NCBI GenBank assembly: GCA_023261465.1
Contig: JAHFOW010000113.1
Location: forward strand, 2,264-9,511
Direction: 5' to 3'
From: Planctomycetota bacterium
GTDB taxonomy: Bacteria; Planctomycetota; Brocadiia; Brocadiales; Brocadiaceae
Length of the DNA stretch: 7,248 nucleotides
Both the position numbers and the translations under genes were made by a program. Below are positions 1-6,850 of this stretch, piece after piece (the first letter of the stretch is position 1; each line of letters starts with the position of its first letter). The notes beneath the pieces are model-generated. The model saw only the letters and a program-made list of their open reading frames with translations. It did not search any database and was not told where the DNA came from.

Positions 1-7
1 GATACTT

Positions 8-1153
8 ATGAAAACAAAGGGCATTATTGTTAAAGGTTTAGTATTATGGACGTTATTGTTTGTTTTTGTTGGACAGGGCTGCGCATTATTCAAGCGAAGA
101 GTCCTTCTCGTTCCGAGGGAACCCGGGGACACCCTGGTTGAGATTACAGACCCAAAACTACTTCCCAAATTTAGTGACAATTACAATCGGGATTCTCTTT
201 TGCGTTCCATAGATAATAGCCTGGAGTATTACAAAAAGGTAAAGTCCAATCCGTACGGCTTCCACATGGATGGTTTTTCACATCCGGCGCTGGAAGACAC
301 TTTACGATATTTCCGTGAAGGCCTGTCCCGTTGCAGAAATAGTGAAGAAATTAACGATTTTGTTGTTAAAAATTTCAGGGTATTTCAGGCAATTGGAAAA
401 GAATACAACGGACAGGTGCATTTCACCGGTTATGGGACGCCAATATATGATGGAAGTCTTACACCAACAGGAGAATTTCGTTACCCGCTTTATAAATTGC
501 CGGCTGATTTTAAAAAGCCTTATTATACCCGGCGCGAAATCGAAGAGCGCAATCTCTTAAAAGGGAATGAAATTGTTTACCTGAAATCCAAACTCGATGC
601 CTATCTTATCCATGTTCAGGGATCAGGACAAATCAGACTGCCAGGAGGGGGAAAGGCCTACGTCGGATATGCAGCAGATTCGGGCCATAAATACAATAGT
701 ATTGGGCGTATGCTGGTAATGGATGGAAAGATTTCCGAAGAAGATTTAACACTTACAACCCTGATAGAGTATTTTAAACAACACCCTGGAGAACTGGATT
801 CCTATCTTAAGAGAAACGACCGCTTTATCTTTTTCAAAATAGTCGACTATGCAACTCCGTACGGTTCGATCAATGTTCCTGTAACTCCCATGAGGAGTAT
901 TGCCACGGATAAAAAAGTCTTTCCCGCCGGTGGATTGGCTTTTGCAGTTATAGAGCCCAGAAAAAAGAAATCCAGTTGGTTCCAGAAAACAGGGGGTGTT
1001 GAAAAATCCTTTTTTGTGCTGGACCAGGATACCGGAAGTGCGATTCAAACCCCGGCGCGCGCCGATGTGTACCACGGAATTGGCGATCAGGCAATGCGCG
1101 AAGCGGGAGATATGAATACCTTTGGACAACTTTATTATCTTTTGAAAAGGTAA
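8..1153 (+). CDS. mltA: MltA-type membrane-bound lytic murein transglycosylase (lipoprotein)
   Basis: This 381-residue protein probably cleaves the MurNAc-GlcNAc bond of peptidoglycan to give 1,6-anhydro-MurNAc ends, acting from a lipid anchor in the periplasm or outer membrane. A basic start and a hydrophobic stretch (about residues 6-21) lead to Cys25 in VGQGC, a weak lipobox. The MltA barrel domain is recognisable from FTGYG (139-143), the PTGEFRYPLY stretch (152-161) and VQGSG (203-207). A C-terminal 3D domain follows with its three expected aspartates: D301 (ATDKKVFPAGG), D341 (DQDTGSAI) and D353 (ADVYHGIG). By family analogy the Asp of the DTG motif is the catalytic acid. The usual GGAIKG is replaced by GSAIQTPA, so the active-site rim is divergent. 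The ATG is only seven bases from the window edge, so its ribosome site cannot be seen, but the signal peptide fits this start. No strong terminator follows; only a weak 5-bp hairpin at 1208-1222. Family assignment is firm; activity is inferred. Confidence 0.88.
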   Translation: MKTKGIIVKGLVLWTLLFVFVGQGCALFKRRVLLVPREPGDTLVEITDPKLLPKFSDNYNRDSLLRSIDNSLEYYKKVKSNPYGFHMDGFSHPALEDTLRYFREGLSRCRNSEEINDFVVKNFRVFQAIGKEYNGQVHFTGYGTPIYDGSLTPTGEFRYPLYKLPADFKKPYYTRREIEERNLLKGNEIVYLKSKLDAYLIHVQGSGQIRLPGGGKAYVGYAADSGHKYNSIGRMLVMDGKISEEDLTLTTLIEYFKQHPGELDSYLKRNDRFIFFKIVDYATPYGSINVPVTPMRSIATDKKVFPAGGLAFAVIEPRKKKSSWFQKTGGVEKSFFVLDQDTGSAIQTPARADVYHGIGDQAMREAGDMNTFGQLYYLLKR

Positions 1154-1566
1154 CATCCATTTATGTGATTTCCCTGAGAATCCATAATGTTTTTTATACC
1201 AATCACCTGTTGCCTGTCAACAATTTTAGACATAATATTCCATGTTCTTGGATTTATTTTCAGTTTATAAATTATACGCGTTGGGCTTATTTTGGTAATA
1301 ATTTGTTTTATTTCAACAGGTTAGCCGGAATATTTAAAATCTGATGAATAAGGTATTGGTTTTGCCACATAACTTAGGATTTCAATTAAAAATGAAGAAA
1401 TAGAAAAGAAGCACATTCCTCATTTTATTAATTAGAGGTAGTAAATCCCGAACGATAAATCAGGAGAGGAAAAAAGATGGAATACGGAAACGTATGATAA
1501 AGTTTATTAGTATAAAAATAGGCGTGTTTTTTGCAATAATCAAAACGGGAGTTTTTAAGAGAAATA

Positions 1567-1595
1567 TTGAAATAGTAAGCGTTCGTGGTTATAAT
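1567..1595 (+). promoter_or_regulatory. Sigma70-type promoter for the first DUF11 gene
   Basis: TTGAAA (1567-1572), a 17-nt spacer and TATAAT (1590-1595) give an ideal housekeeping promoter: the -10 box is a perfect match and the -35 box matches at five of six positions. Transcription would start near 1602, leaving a leader of about 80 nt before the ATG at 1683. It is the best promoter in the plus-strand part of the window and suggests strong, independent expression of the DUF11 gene. Confidence 0.75.
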
Positions 1596-1624
1596 GGCGT
1601 CTAATTTGTGATTATTACATACTA

Positions 1625-1651
1625 ATACATATTGGCTTGTATGCGTTTTTT
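1625..1651 (+). promoter_or_regulatory. Weak hairpin plus T-run in the leader (possible attenuator)
   Basis: In the untranslated leader, ATACA (1625-1629) can pair with TGTAT (1638-1642) around an 8-nt loop, and a run of six T (1646-1651) follows after GCG. An alternative pairing is CATAC (1618-1622) with GTATG (1639-1643). The stems are short and AT-rich, so strong termination is unlikely. It may be a weak pause or chance. Confidence 0.2.
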
Positions 1652-1668
1652 ATCTTATTAATTTTGAA

Positions 1669-1676
1669 AAGGAGGG
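1669..1676 (+). promoter_or_regulatory. Strong ribosome binding site
   Basis: AAGGAGGG lies six bases before the ATG at 1683. It is a near-complete Shine-Dalgarno match, it fixes the start of the first DUF11 gene, and it implies efficient translation. Confidence 0.85.
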
Positions 1677-1682
1677 ACAAAT

Positions 1683-3305
1683 ATGAAGTGGAAAAAAAGT
1701 ATATTTACATTGCCGTTCGTTATCAGTATATTGGCGTTCGGTATGTACGGATGTGGATCAATGCAAGGGGTGACCCATACCGATGAAAAACCGCCCTATT
1801 ATCATGGTCATGTTGAAGCAGAACCGCCAGAAAGTCATATGCGCGCTGAACACGGAGAGCAACCGAAGAAAGTAGAAGCGCCTCCAAAAGTAGAAACCGA
1901 CATGCTTTACACGGATGGTGCATGGCCTACCAATGATAAAGATTGTTGCAGTGTTCTTCACATGGAAAAAACGGGGCCAAGAACTGGAAAGGTCGGCGTA
2001 CCCTATTGTTATACAATCAAGGTTACCAATCTGACGAAGAGGAACGTTAAAAATGTTGAAGTGGTTCAAAGTCTTCCTAAGAATTTTCAAGTAAAGAGTT
2101 CTGAGCCTAAAATGGAGGGCGGCGGTGACACAGGAAAATGGTTCCTTGGCGACTTTGGTCCACAAGAGGTTAAGGTGATTAAAGTTTGTGGTCTTCCTAC
2201 ACAAAGCGGAAGTATGCCATTTTGCACGGATGTAACGTATAAATTACCTGAAATCTGTATAGACCCGATGATTTTAGAACCAAAATTGACTATTGCAAAG
2301 CGTGCTTCACCAGAGGTTCTGTTGTGCGATGTGATACAGGTAACTTTTACGGTAAAAAATACAGGAACCGGTATAGCTGAAAACGTAAAGATAAAGGATT
2401 CTTTGCCGCCTGGACTGAAGACAGTGGATGGCAAATCCAACGTTGTGCTTGATGTTGGCACATTAAAGGCTGGGGAATCCAAAGATGTTAACTTAACAGT
2501 CAAAGCTGAGAAAACGGGAACATTTACTAACAGTGCAACGGTTGTCGCTGAAGGTTTGAGTGGTGAATCTAATCAAACCACAACTGTGGTAAAACAACCA
2601 GTGCTTACAATCGCCAAATCAGGACCAGCAAAGGTTTATGTTGGTCGCAAAATTACTTATGATATTGTTGTAACGAATAAAGGTGATGGTGCAGCAGCTT
2701 CGACAATCATTGAAGACGCAATACCTTCGAATACGTCAGTTGCGAGCGCCAGTCAAGGCGGAGCTGTAGCTGGTAGCACGGTGACCTGGAATGTGGGCAC
2801 TTTACAGCCGAATGATTCCAGAAAAGTCAGTGTAACTTTAAATCCTGCTGCTATTGGCATTGTGAATAATGTTGTAACAGCTAAGGCTGGTTGTGCCGCA
2901 TCTGTGTCTGCTTCTGCTTCAACGGAGGTATCGGGTATTTCAGCTATCTTACTTGAGGTAATTGATATAGAAGATCCAATTGAGGTTGGCAATAACGAAA
3001 CATACGAGATTACGGTAACTAACCAGGGTTCAGATACGGGCACAAATGTTAAAGTTACCTGCATGCTTGAAGATCAGATGCAATTCGTATCAACTTCAGG
3101 TCCAACAAAGGGTACTTGCGCTGATGGCAAGACGGTCGTCTTTGATCCTTTACCAACCCTTGCATCAAAGGCTAAGGCTACCTGGAAGGTTGTTGTAAAG
3201 GCTATAGGAGAAGGAGACGTTCGTTTCAAGGTCAACATGATCGAAGATTGTCTGAAGAGAAATGTTGAGGAAACTGAGGCGACGAACTTCTACAAGAATT
3301 ATTAA
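1683..3305 (+). CDS. DUF11-repeat OmcB-like cysteine-containing lipoprotein, copy 1
   Basis: This 540-residue exported protein consists of about four Ig-like DUF11 (TIGR01451) domains, the fold of chlamydial OmcB and many planctomycete surface proteins. A KWKK start and hydrophobic segment (7-22) lead to Cys24 (YGC), the likely lipid anchor although the lipobox is weak. Next come a motif rich in Pro, His and Glu (34-59, KPPYxHGHxExEP) and a polar linker to about 85. The domains span about 88-192, 198-303, 306-414 and 418-531. Each shows the LxIxKxxP start, the G..xTYxIxVTNxGxG core, a xDxxP turn and a TxTVxA end, most clearly in domains 2 and 3. The mature chain has eleven Cys besides C24: 88, 89, 109, 169, 181, 192, 215, 404, 460, 479 and 523, which could form disulfides. 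The role is probably structural or adhesive at the envelope; no catalytic motif is seen. It is a paralogue of the gene at 3482, with its own promoter and terminator. Confidence 0.87.
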   Translation: MKWKKSIFTLPFVISILAFGMYGCGSMQGVTHTDEKPPYYHGHVEAEPPESHMRAEHGEQPKKVEAPPKVETDMLYTDGAWPTNDKDCCSVLHMEKTGPRTGKVGVPYCYTIKVTNLTKRNVKNVEVVQSLPKNFQVKSSEPKMEGGGDTGKWFLGDFGPQEVKVIKVCGLPTQSGSMPFCTDVTYKLPEICIDPMILEPKLTIAKRASPEVLLCDVIQVTFTVKNTGTGIAENVKIKDSLPPGLKTVDGKSNVVLDVGTLKAGESKDVNLTVKAEKTGTFTNSATVVAEGLSGESNQTTTVVKQPVLTIAKSGPAKVYVGRKITYDIVVTNKGDGAAASTIIEDAIPSNTSVASASQGGAVAGSTVTWNVGTLQPNDSRKVSVTLNPAAIGIVNNVVTAKAGCAASVSASASTEVSGISAILLEVIDIEDPIEVGNNETYEITVTNQGSDTGTNVKVTCMLEDQMQFVSTSGPTKGTCADGKTVVFDPLPTLASKAKATWKVVVKAIGEGDVRFKVNMIEDCLKRNVEETEATNFYKNY

Positions 3306-3384
3306 TCCTTTTGTGTAAAAGTCTAATCAGGTGTGTTATTGAAAGAGTTGGATTATACATGAAGTGATAGTCTCTCTGAGATTA

Positions 3385-3411
3385 TTGACGTATATCTCAA
3401 CATGTTAGTAT
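3385..3411 (+). promoter_or_regulatory. Possible weak promoter just before the terminator
   Basis: TTGACG (3385-3390) and TAGTAT (3406-3411) are separated by 15 nt, which is short. The -35 box is good (five of six) and the -10 box mediocre (four of six). If it is used, the transcript would begin almost at the terminator hairpin. A 6-bp inverted repeat, TGAGAT (3377-3382) with ATCTCA (3394-3399), overlaps it. The call is tentative, but some promoter or read-through is needed for the second DUF11 gene. Confidence 0.25.
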
Positions 3412-3415
3412 GAAG

Positions 3416-3450
3416 AAAGCCGGGGCGTTTATCAACGCACCGGCTTTTTT
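3416..3450 (+). terminator. Strong intrinsic terminator between the DUF11 paralogues
   Basis: AAAGCCGG (3416-3423) pairs with CCGGCTTT (3440-3447). After one G/A mismatch, GCGTT (3425-3429) pairs with AACGC (3434-3438) around a TATC loop. A run of six T (3445-3450) follows immediately. This is a textbook Rho-independent terminator for the first DUF11 gene, about 110 nt past its stop. It also lies only 31 nt before the next ATG. Confidence 0.9.
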
Positions 3451-3481
3451 CTGTTAAAGAGTTTTTCGAAAGGGGTTATTT

Positions 3482-5080
3482 ATGAGTAGGCAGAAAACAG
3501 GAAACCTGGTAGCTATATTCTTTCTTACGGTCATTTCGTGTATGGGCGGTTGTAGTTATTACCAAAGTAGCTCCGCCATAAACGATAAGCCGCCATACGC
3601 ACATGGACACATTGAAGAGGAACCAGGTCCCAGGCACGAACGCCTCCATACCGGGGAAACAAAAGGATCGTACGAAAAGAGTGAAATTAATAAGGTATCT
3701 TCCACGAGCAGTAAAAGATATGGTGTCATATCTATAGAGAAGAACGCCCCAGGTGAAATACAGGCCGGAAAATTCTTTGATTACCTTATTAAAATTAACA
3801 ATCTCACCGGTGAAAAGGTAAAAGATGTGGAAGTAACAGAAACCTTTTCACGCAAATATAAACTAAAAAACTCCATTCCTAAGATTGATAAGAGTGCAGG
3901 TGATGGTTCTGCTAAATGGTTTATCGGAGATTTACGGCCAAATGAAACGAGGGAGATACGGGTCACCGGTATAGCCATGGAAACGGGAGATATGCCGTTT
4001 TGTACAGACGTTACCTATAACCTGCCGCCGCTTTGCGTAATAACGAATGTTGTCCAGCCAAAGTTAAAAATTGCCAAACATGCGCCGGCAGAGGTTCTGC
4101 TTTGCGAAACAATACCAATAACCCTGGTAGTAACGAACACGGGTACCGGTGTTGCGCAAAATATACAGGTGAAGGATTCTCTGCCAATCGGATGGAAAAC
4201 AACGGATGGTGAAAGCAGTGTGGTCAGGGAAATTGGTATGTTAAAACCCGGGGAATCCAAGGAAATTACTTTAACGGTCAAAGCAGACAGAACAGGCAAG
4301 TTTAATAATACGGCATCGTTAGTTGCTGATGGGGGACTAAGTTCAGAATCCGGTATTACAACGACCGTCGTAAGGCAACCGGTGCTCACGATTAGCAAAA
4401 CTGGGCCGGAAAGGACTTACACAGGGCGTAACATTACCTATAATATCGTTGTAAACAATAAAGGAGATGGGGCTGCGGCATCATCGGTTATTGAGGATAT
4501 AATACCACGAAACGCTTCATTTGTAAGCGCCAGCCAGGGTGGGATACTCACGGGGAATACGGTAGCCTGGAATATTGGAACTCTGGAGCCCCGCGGTTCC
4601 AGAAAAACCAGTATTACGTTAAGAGACAATGGGCTTGGAGAAGTAAAAAATACTGCAACCGTTAAAGCAACCTGTGCAAAATCAGCGTCTGCATCAGTAA
4701 CAACTCATGTACTGGGTATTGCTGCAATTTTATTAGAAGTAATCGATACAGAAGACCCTATAGAGGTCGGAAATAATGAAACGTATGTGATCACAGTAAC
4801 TAACCAGGGGTCGGATTACAGCACAAATATCAGGATAGCATGTACACTCGAGGATACCATGCAATATGTATCATCCTCAGGCCCTACGCAGGGTACTTCT
4901 GCTGATGGTAAGATGGTGCTATTTGCTCCATTGCCAAGTCTTGCGCCAAAGGCCAAGGCGATTTGGAAAGTTATCGTGAAGGCAATAAATCCTGGAGACG
5001 TTCGTTTCAAGGTTGATATGATAGAGGACTGTTTGAAGAGGCCGGTTGAAGAAACCGAGGCTACAAACTTCTACAAATAA
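3482..5080 (+). CDS. DUF11-repeat OmcB-like lipoprotein, copy 2 (cysteine-poor paralogue)
   Basis: This 532-residue paralogue of the upstream gene has the same plan: signal peptide, lipobox, Pro/His/Glu motif, linker, then four DUF11 domains at about 82-185, 191-297, 300-408 and 412-525. Two cysteines could be lipidated, C20 (VISC, the better lipobox) or C24 (GGC), which aligns with C24 of copy 1. The motif at 34-59 aligns with copy 1 without a gap and with the same numbering. The last domain matches copy 1 at 95 of 121 positions by hand count (copy 1 418-538). The mature chain keeps only C174, C185, C208, C398, C454 and C517; the equivalents of copy-1 C88, C89, C109, C169 and C479 are gone. 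AAAGGGG at 3469-3475 serves as ribosome site. The spacing to the upstream terminator leaves no room for a complete promoter, so expression may depend on read-through or a promoter upstream of the hairpin. Function is inferred to be envelope-structural. Confidence 0.87.
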   Translation: MSRQKTGNLVAIFFLTVISCMGGCSYYQSSSAINDKPPYAHGHIEEEPGPRHERLHTGETKGSYEKSEINKVSSTSSKRYGVISIEKNAPGEIQAGKFFDYLIKINNLTGEKVKDVEVTETFSRKYKLKNSIPKIDKSAGDGSAKWFIGDLRPNETREIRVTGIAMETGDMPFCTDVTYNLPPLCVITNVVQPKLKIAKHAPAEVLLCETIPITLVVTNTGTGVAQNIQVKDSLPIGWKTTDGESSVVREIGMLKPGESKEITLTVKADRTGKFNNTASLVADGGLSSESGITTTVVRQPVLTISKTGPERTYTGRNITYNIVVNNKGDGAAASSVIEDIIPRNASFVSASQGGILTGNTVAWNIGTLEPRGSRKTSITLRDNGLGEVKNTATVKATCAKSASASVTTHVLGIAAILLEVIDTEDPIEVGNNETYVITVTNQGSDYSTNIRIACTLEDTMQYVSSSGPTQGTSADGKMVLFAPLPSLAPKAKAIWKVIVKAINPGDVRFKVDMIEDCLKRPVEETEATNFYK

Positions 5081-5136
5081 GTCTTGCAGAGGTAAAGAGA
5101 GGTAAAAAAGGTGGCGCCGTTTTCTATGCATACATC

Positions 5137-5236
5137 CAATGTCGTTAAGTTAAGCTACCTGTTGTAAAAGTCCCCCTTAGAAAAGGGGGATTCAGGGGGT
5201 TGTTTAGTTAAAATAATCCTTAACTTAATGACATTG
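5137..5236. repeat. 100-bp MITE-like inverted-repeat element
   Basis: The left arm (5137-5154, CAATGTCGTTAAGTTAAG) and right arm (5219-5236, CTTAACTTAATGACATTG) are reverse complements over 18 bp with a single C/T difference, which can still pair as G-U in RNA. At the centre, TCCCCCTT (5171-5178) pairs with AAGGGGGA (5183-5190) around an AGAA loop. A second G5 run (5195-5199) offers an alternative partner for the C5 run. There is no coding capacity. The design suits a non-autonomous miniature transposable element or a dispersed palindromic repeat. Similar C5/G5 hairpins are common as dispersed repeats in many bacterial genomes. It sits between convergent genes and may also act as a transcript end for either side, although T-runs are weak. 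Confidence 0.7.
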
Positions 5237-5354
5237 TGCAGACACCAGCGCATATTCTGTCACATTGAATAGGAATGCATTCCCGTCAATATTCGATGTT
5301 CTTTATTCGACATTCATTGACCGATTGTTACGGAACATACAGATTCTGGCAGTA

Positions 5355-6791
5355 TCATTGCCCCGTTGGTTTCAGAAGGGGGAAGAGGATGACTTCACGT
5401 ATGGAGATATTGTTGGTCAAGAGCATAATAAGTCTGTCTATCCCAATGCCAAGACCGCCTGCCGGGGGCATTCCGTATTTTAAGGCTGTCAGGAAGTCTT
5501 CGTCTATCTTTCCCGTAATATCGGCCTCGGTGCCAAGCTGTTCACGGAACCGCTTGTCTTGTTCAATGGCGTCGTTCAGCTCAGAATAAGAATTGGCTAC
5601 TTCCATTGCTGAAATATATAACTCAAATCGCTGTGCAAAACGTGAATCGTATTCACATGTCTTCGTTAGTGGACAGATGGAAGTTGGATAATCAATCACA
5701 AAAGTAGGATTAATGAGGGCGTGTTCCACCACCTGTTCAAAGATATTGTTTGCCATGTTGTCTCTATCCACACCCTTAGTTTCCAGCCCAAGTTCCTTTG
5801 ATTTTTTAACCAGCCCTTCTTCGTCTTCAAAACTTACGCCGCCAAGTTCTTTTATGAGTTCGCAAAAGGTGGCGCGTCGCCATGGGGGCGTCATGTCAAT
5901 GGTTCTTTCTCCAAAAGGGATTACATATCCGCCGTAGAGTTCTTTTATCAGTGATGTGACCAGGCTCTCGGTAAGTTCCATCATGCCGTGGTAATCGCTG
6001 TATGCCTGATAGAGTTCCATCATGGTAAATTCAGGGTTATGCCGGGTGGAAATTCCTTCATTTCTGAAATTGCGGTTGATTTCGTAAACACGTTCCATTC
6101 CACCTACCAGCAGTCTCTTGAGATAGAGTTCGGGGGCGATCCGCAGATAGAGGTCTAAATCGAGCGCATTGTGATGGGTGATAAATGGCCTTGCCACGGC
6201 GCCGCCGGGTATTGCCTGCATCATGGGAGTTTCGACCTCTACAAAGCCACGGTCATCGAGGAATTTTCTGATATTCTTCAATATCCTGATGCGTTTTTGA
6301 AACGTAGTCATGACGTCGGGATTCGTAAACAAATCAACGTAACGCTGGCGGTGACGTAGTTCAACATCCTTTAGTCCGTGCCATTTTTCAGGAGGCGTCA
6401 GAAGGGATTTCGTGAGCATGAAGAAATCTTCTGCGTTAATGGTAATTTCCCCTGTTCTGGTCTTGAAAAGTACGCCTTCCACGCCTATAATATCGCCAAG
6501 ATCAAAGTGTTTAAATGTCTCAAATTTTTCCAGGCCGACATTATCAAGCTTTATATATACCTGTAGTTTTCCGGACCAGTCTTTTATATCAAGAAAGGCA
6601 GTCTTTCCGTGCGGTCTCATTGTTGAGATACGTCCGGCGGCCTTAACTTTTATGTCGTTTCGTTCAGGCACAAAGCTTTCTATAATTGATTGTATGGATT
6701 GGGTATTATCGTAGCGTTTCCCGTACGGGTCGATCCCCTTTTCGCGTAATTTGTTGAGTTTATCAAGACGTTCTTGTTCGTATTTATCCAT
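5355..6791 (-). CDS. lysS: Lysine--tRNA ligase (class II lysyl-tRNA synthetase)
   Basis: This 478-residue cytoplasmic enzyme activates lysine with ATP and charges tRNA-Lys. An N-terminal helix and OB-fold anticodon-binding domain (about 48-125, with the stretch RPHGKTAFLDIKDWSGKLQVYI at 59-80) precedes the class II catalytic core. Motif 1 is around 175-203 (GFVEVETPMMQAIPGGAVARPF). Motif 2 is at 233-264 (RVYEINRNFRNEG, then RHNPEFTMMELY). The EVANSYSELND segment (397-407) contributes to amino-acid and ATP binding in this family. Motif 3 is GLGIGIDRL (446-454). Length is slightly short of the usual 490-505 but no domain is missing. I chose the ATG at 6791 because AGGA lies nine bases upstream and the MDKYEQERLDKL start is typical. 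A TTG 14 codons further upstream lacks a ribosome site. The gene is convergent with the DUF11 pair and divergent from the Dabb gene. Confidence 0.97.
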   Translation of the reverse strand: MDKYEQERLDKLNKLREKGIDPYGKRYDNTQSIQSIIESFVPERNDIKVKAAGRISTMRPHGKTAFLDIKDWSGKLQVYIKLDNVGLEKFETFKHFDLGDIIGVEGVLFKTRTGEITINAEDFFMLTKSLLTPPEKWHGLKDVELRHRQRYVDLFTNPDVMTTFQKRIRILKNIRKFLDDRGFVEVETPMMQAIPGGAVARPFITHHNALDLDLYLRIAPELYLKRLLVGGMERVYEINRNFRNEGISTRHNPEFTMMELYQAYSDYHGMMELTESLVTSLIKELYGGYVIPFGERTIDMTPPWRRATFCELIKELGGVSFEDEEGLVKKSKELGLETKGVDRDNMANNIFEQVVEHALINPTFVIDYPTSICPLTKTCEYDSRFAQRFELYISAMEVANSYSELNDAIEQDKRFREQLGTEADITGKIDEDFLTALKYGMPPAGGLGIGIDRLIMLLTNNISIREVILFPLLKPTGQ

Positions 6792-6850
6792 GTGTTTGTA
6801 TCCTGAAAATGTAAGAGTGCCTTCGCATAACAAATGTTAAATGCCTTCTC

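Larger units (their letters stand above)
1154..1682. other. 529-nt gene-free spacer and leader region
   Basis: No convincing gene is visible between the transglycosylase and the first DUF11 gene. The sequence is AT-rich. It contains a weak hairpin after the upstream gene (TGTTG 1208-1212 with CAACA 1218-1222), a small GAAA-capped hairpin at 1482-1495, a strong promoter at 1567-1595, and a leader of about 80 nt ending in a strong ribosome site. Nothing that I recognise as a riboswitch or small RNA family is present in 1223-1480. Confidence 0.6.

Noticed and set aside
1410..1500. A riboswitch in the long spacer
   Set aside because: I could not match conserved cores of the common classes (c-di-GMP, cobalamin, SAM, TPP), and the region lies upstream of the main promoter.
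1494..1604. A 36-codon plus-strand frame (MIKFISIKIGVFF...) as a real small gene
   Set aside because: The best promoter of the region (1567-1595) lies inside it, composition is plain AT-rich spacer, and it has no dedicated ribosome site. It is kept only as a low-interest observation.
1632..1661. A second promoter, TTGGCT-18-TATTAA, before the first DUF11 gene
   Set aside because: Its start point would fall at or within the ribosome binding site, leaving almost no leader; the promoter at 1567-1595 is far better.
2087..2503. Minus-strand open frames inside the DUF11 genes (also 746-1156, 2753-3064 and 4015-4398)
   Set aside because: They are antisense to well-supported domain-bearing genes, lack ribosome sites and recognisable domains, and arise from codon bias of the real genes.
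1683..5080. A CRISPR-like or simple direct-repeat reading of the similar blocks in the two DUF11 genes
   Set aside because: The repeated blocks are protein-coding domain duplications, with no regular short repeat-spacer periodicity.
5265..5589. Plus-strand frames overlapping the lysS 3' end
   Set aside because: They overlap the conserved motif 3 region of lysS on the other strand and show no recognisable protein family.
6792..6833. A 14-codon N-terminal extension of lysS from an upstream start
   Set aside because: The upstream start is TTG with no ribosome site, whereas the ATG at 6791 has AGGA at proper distance and begins where LysS proteins normally begin.
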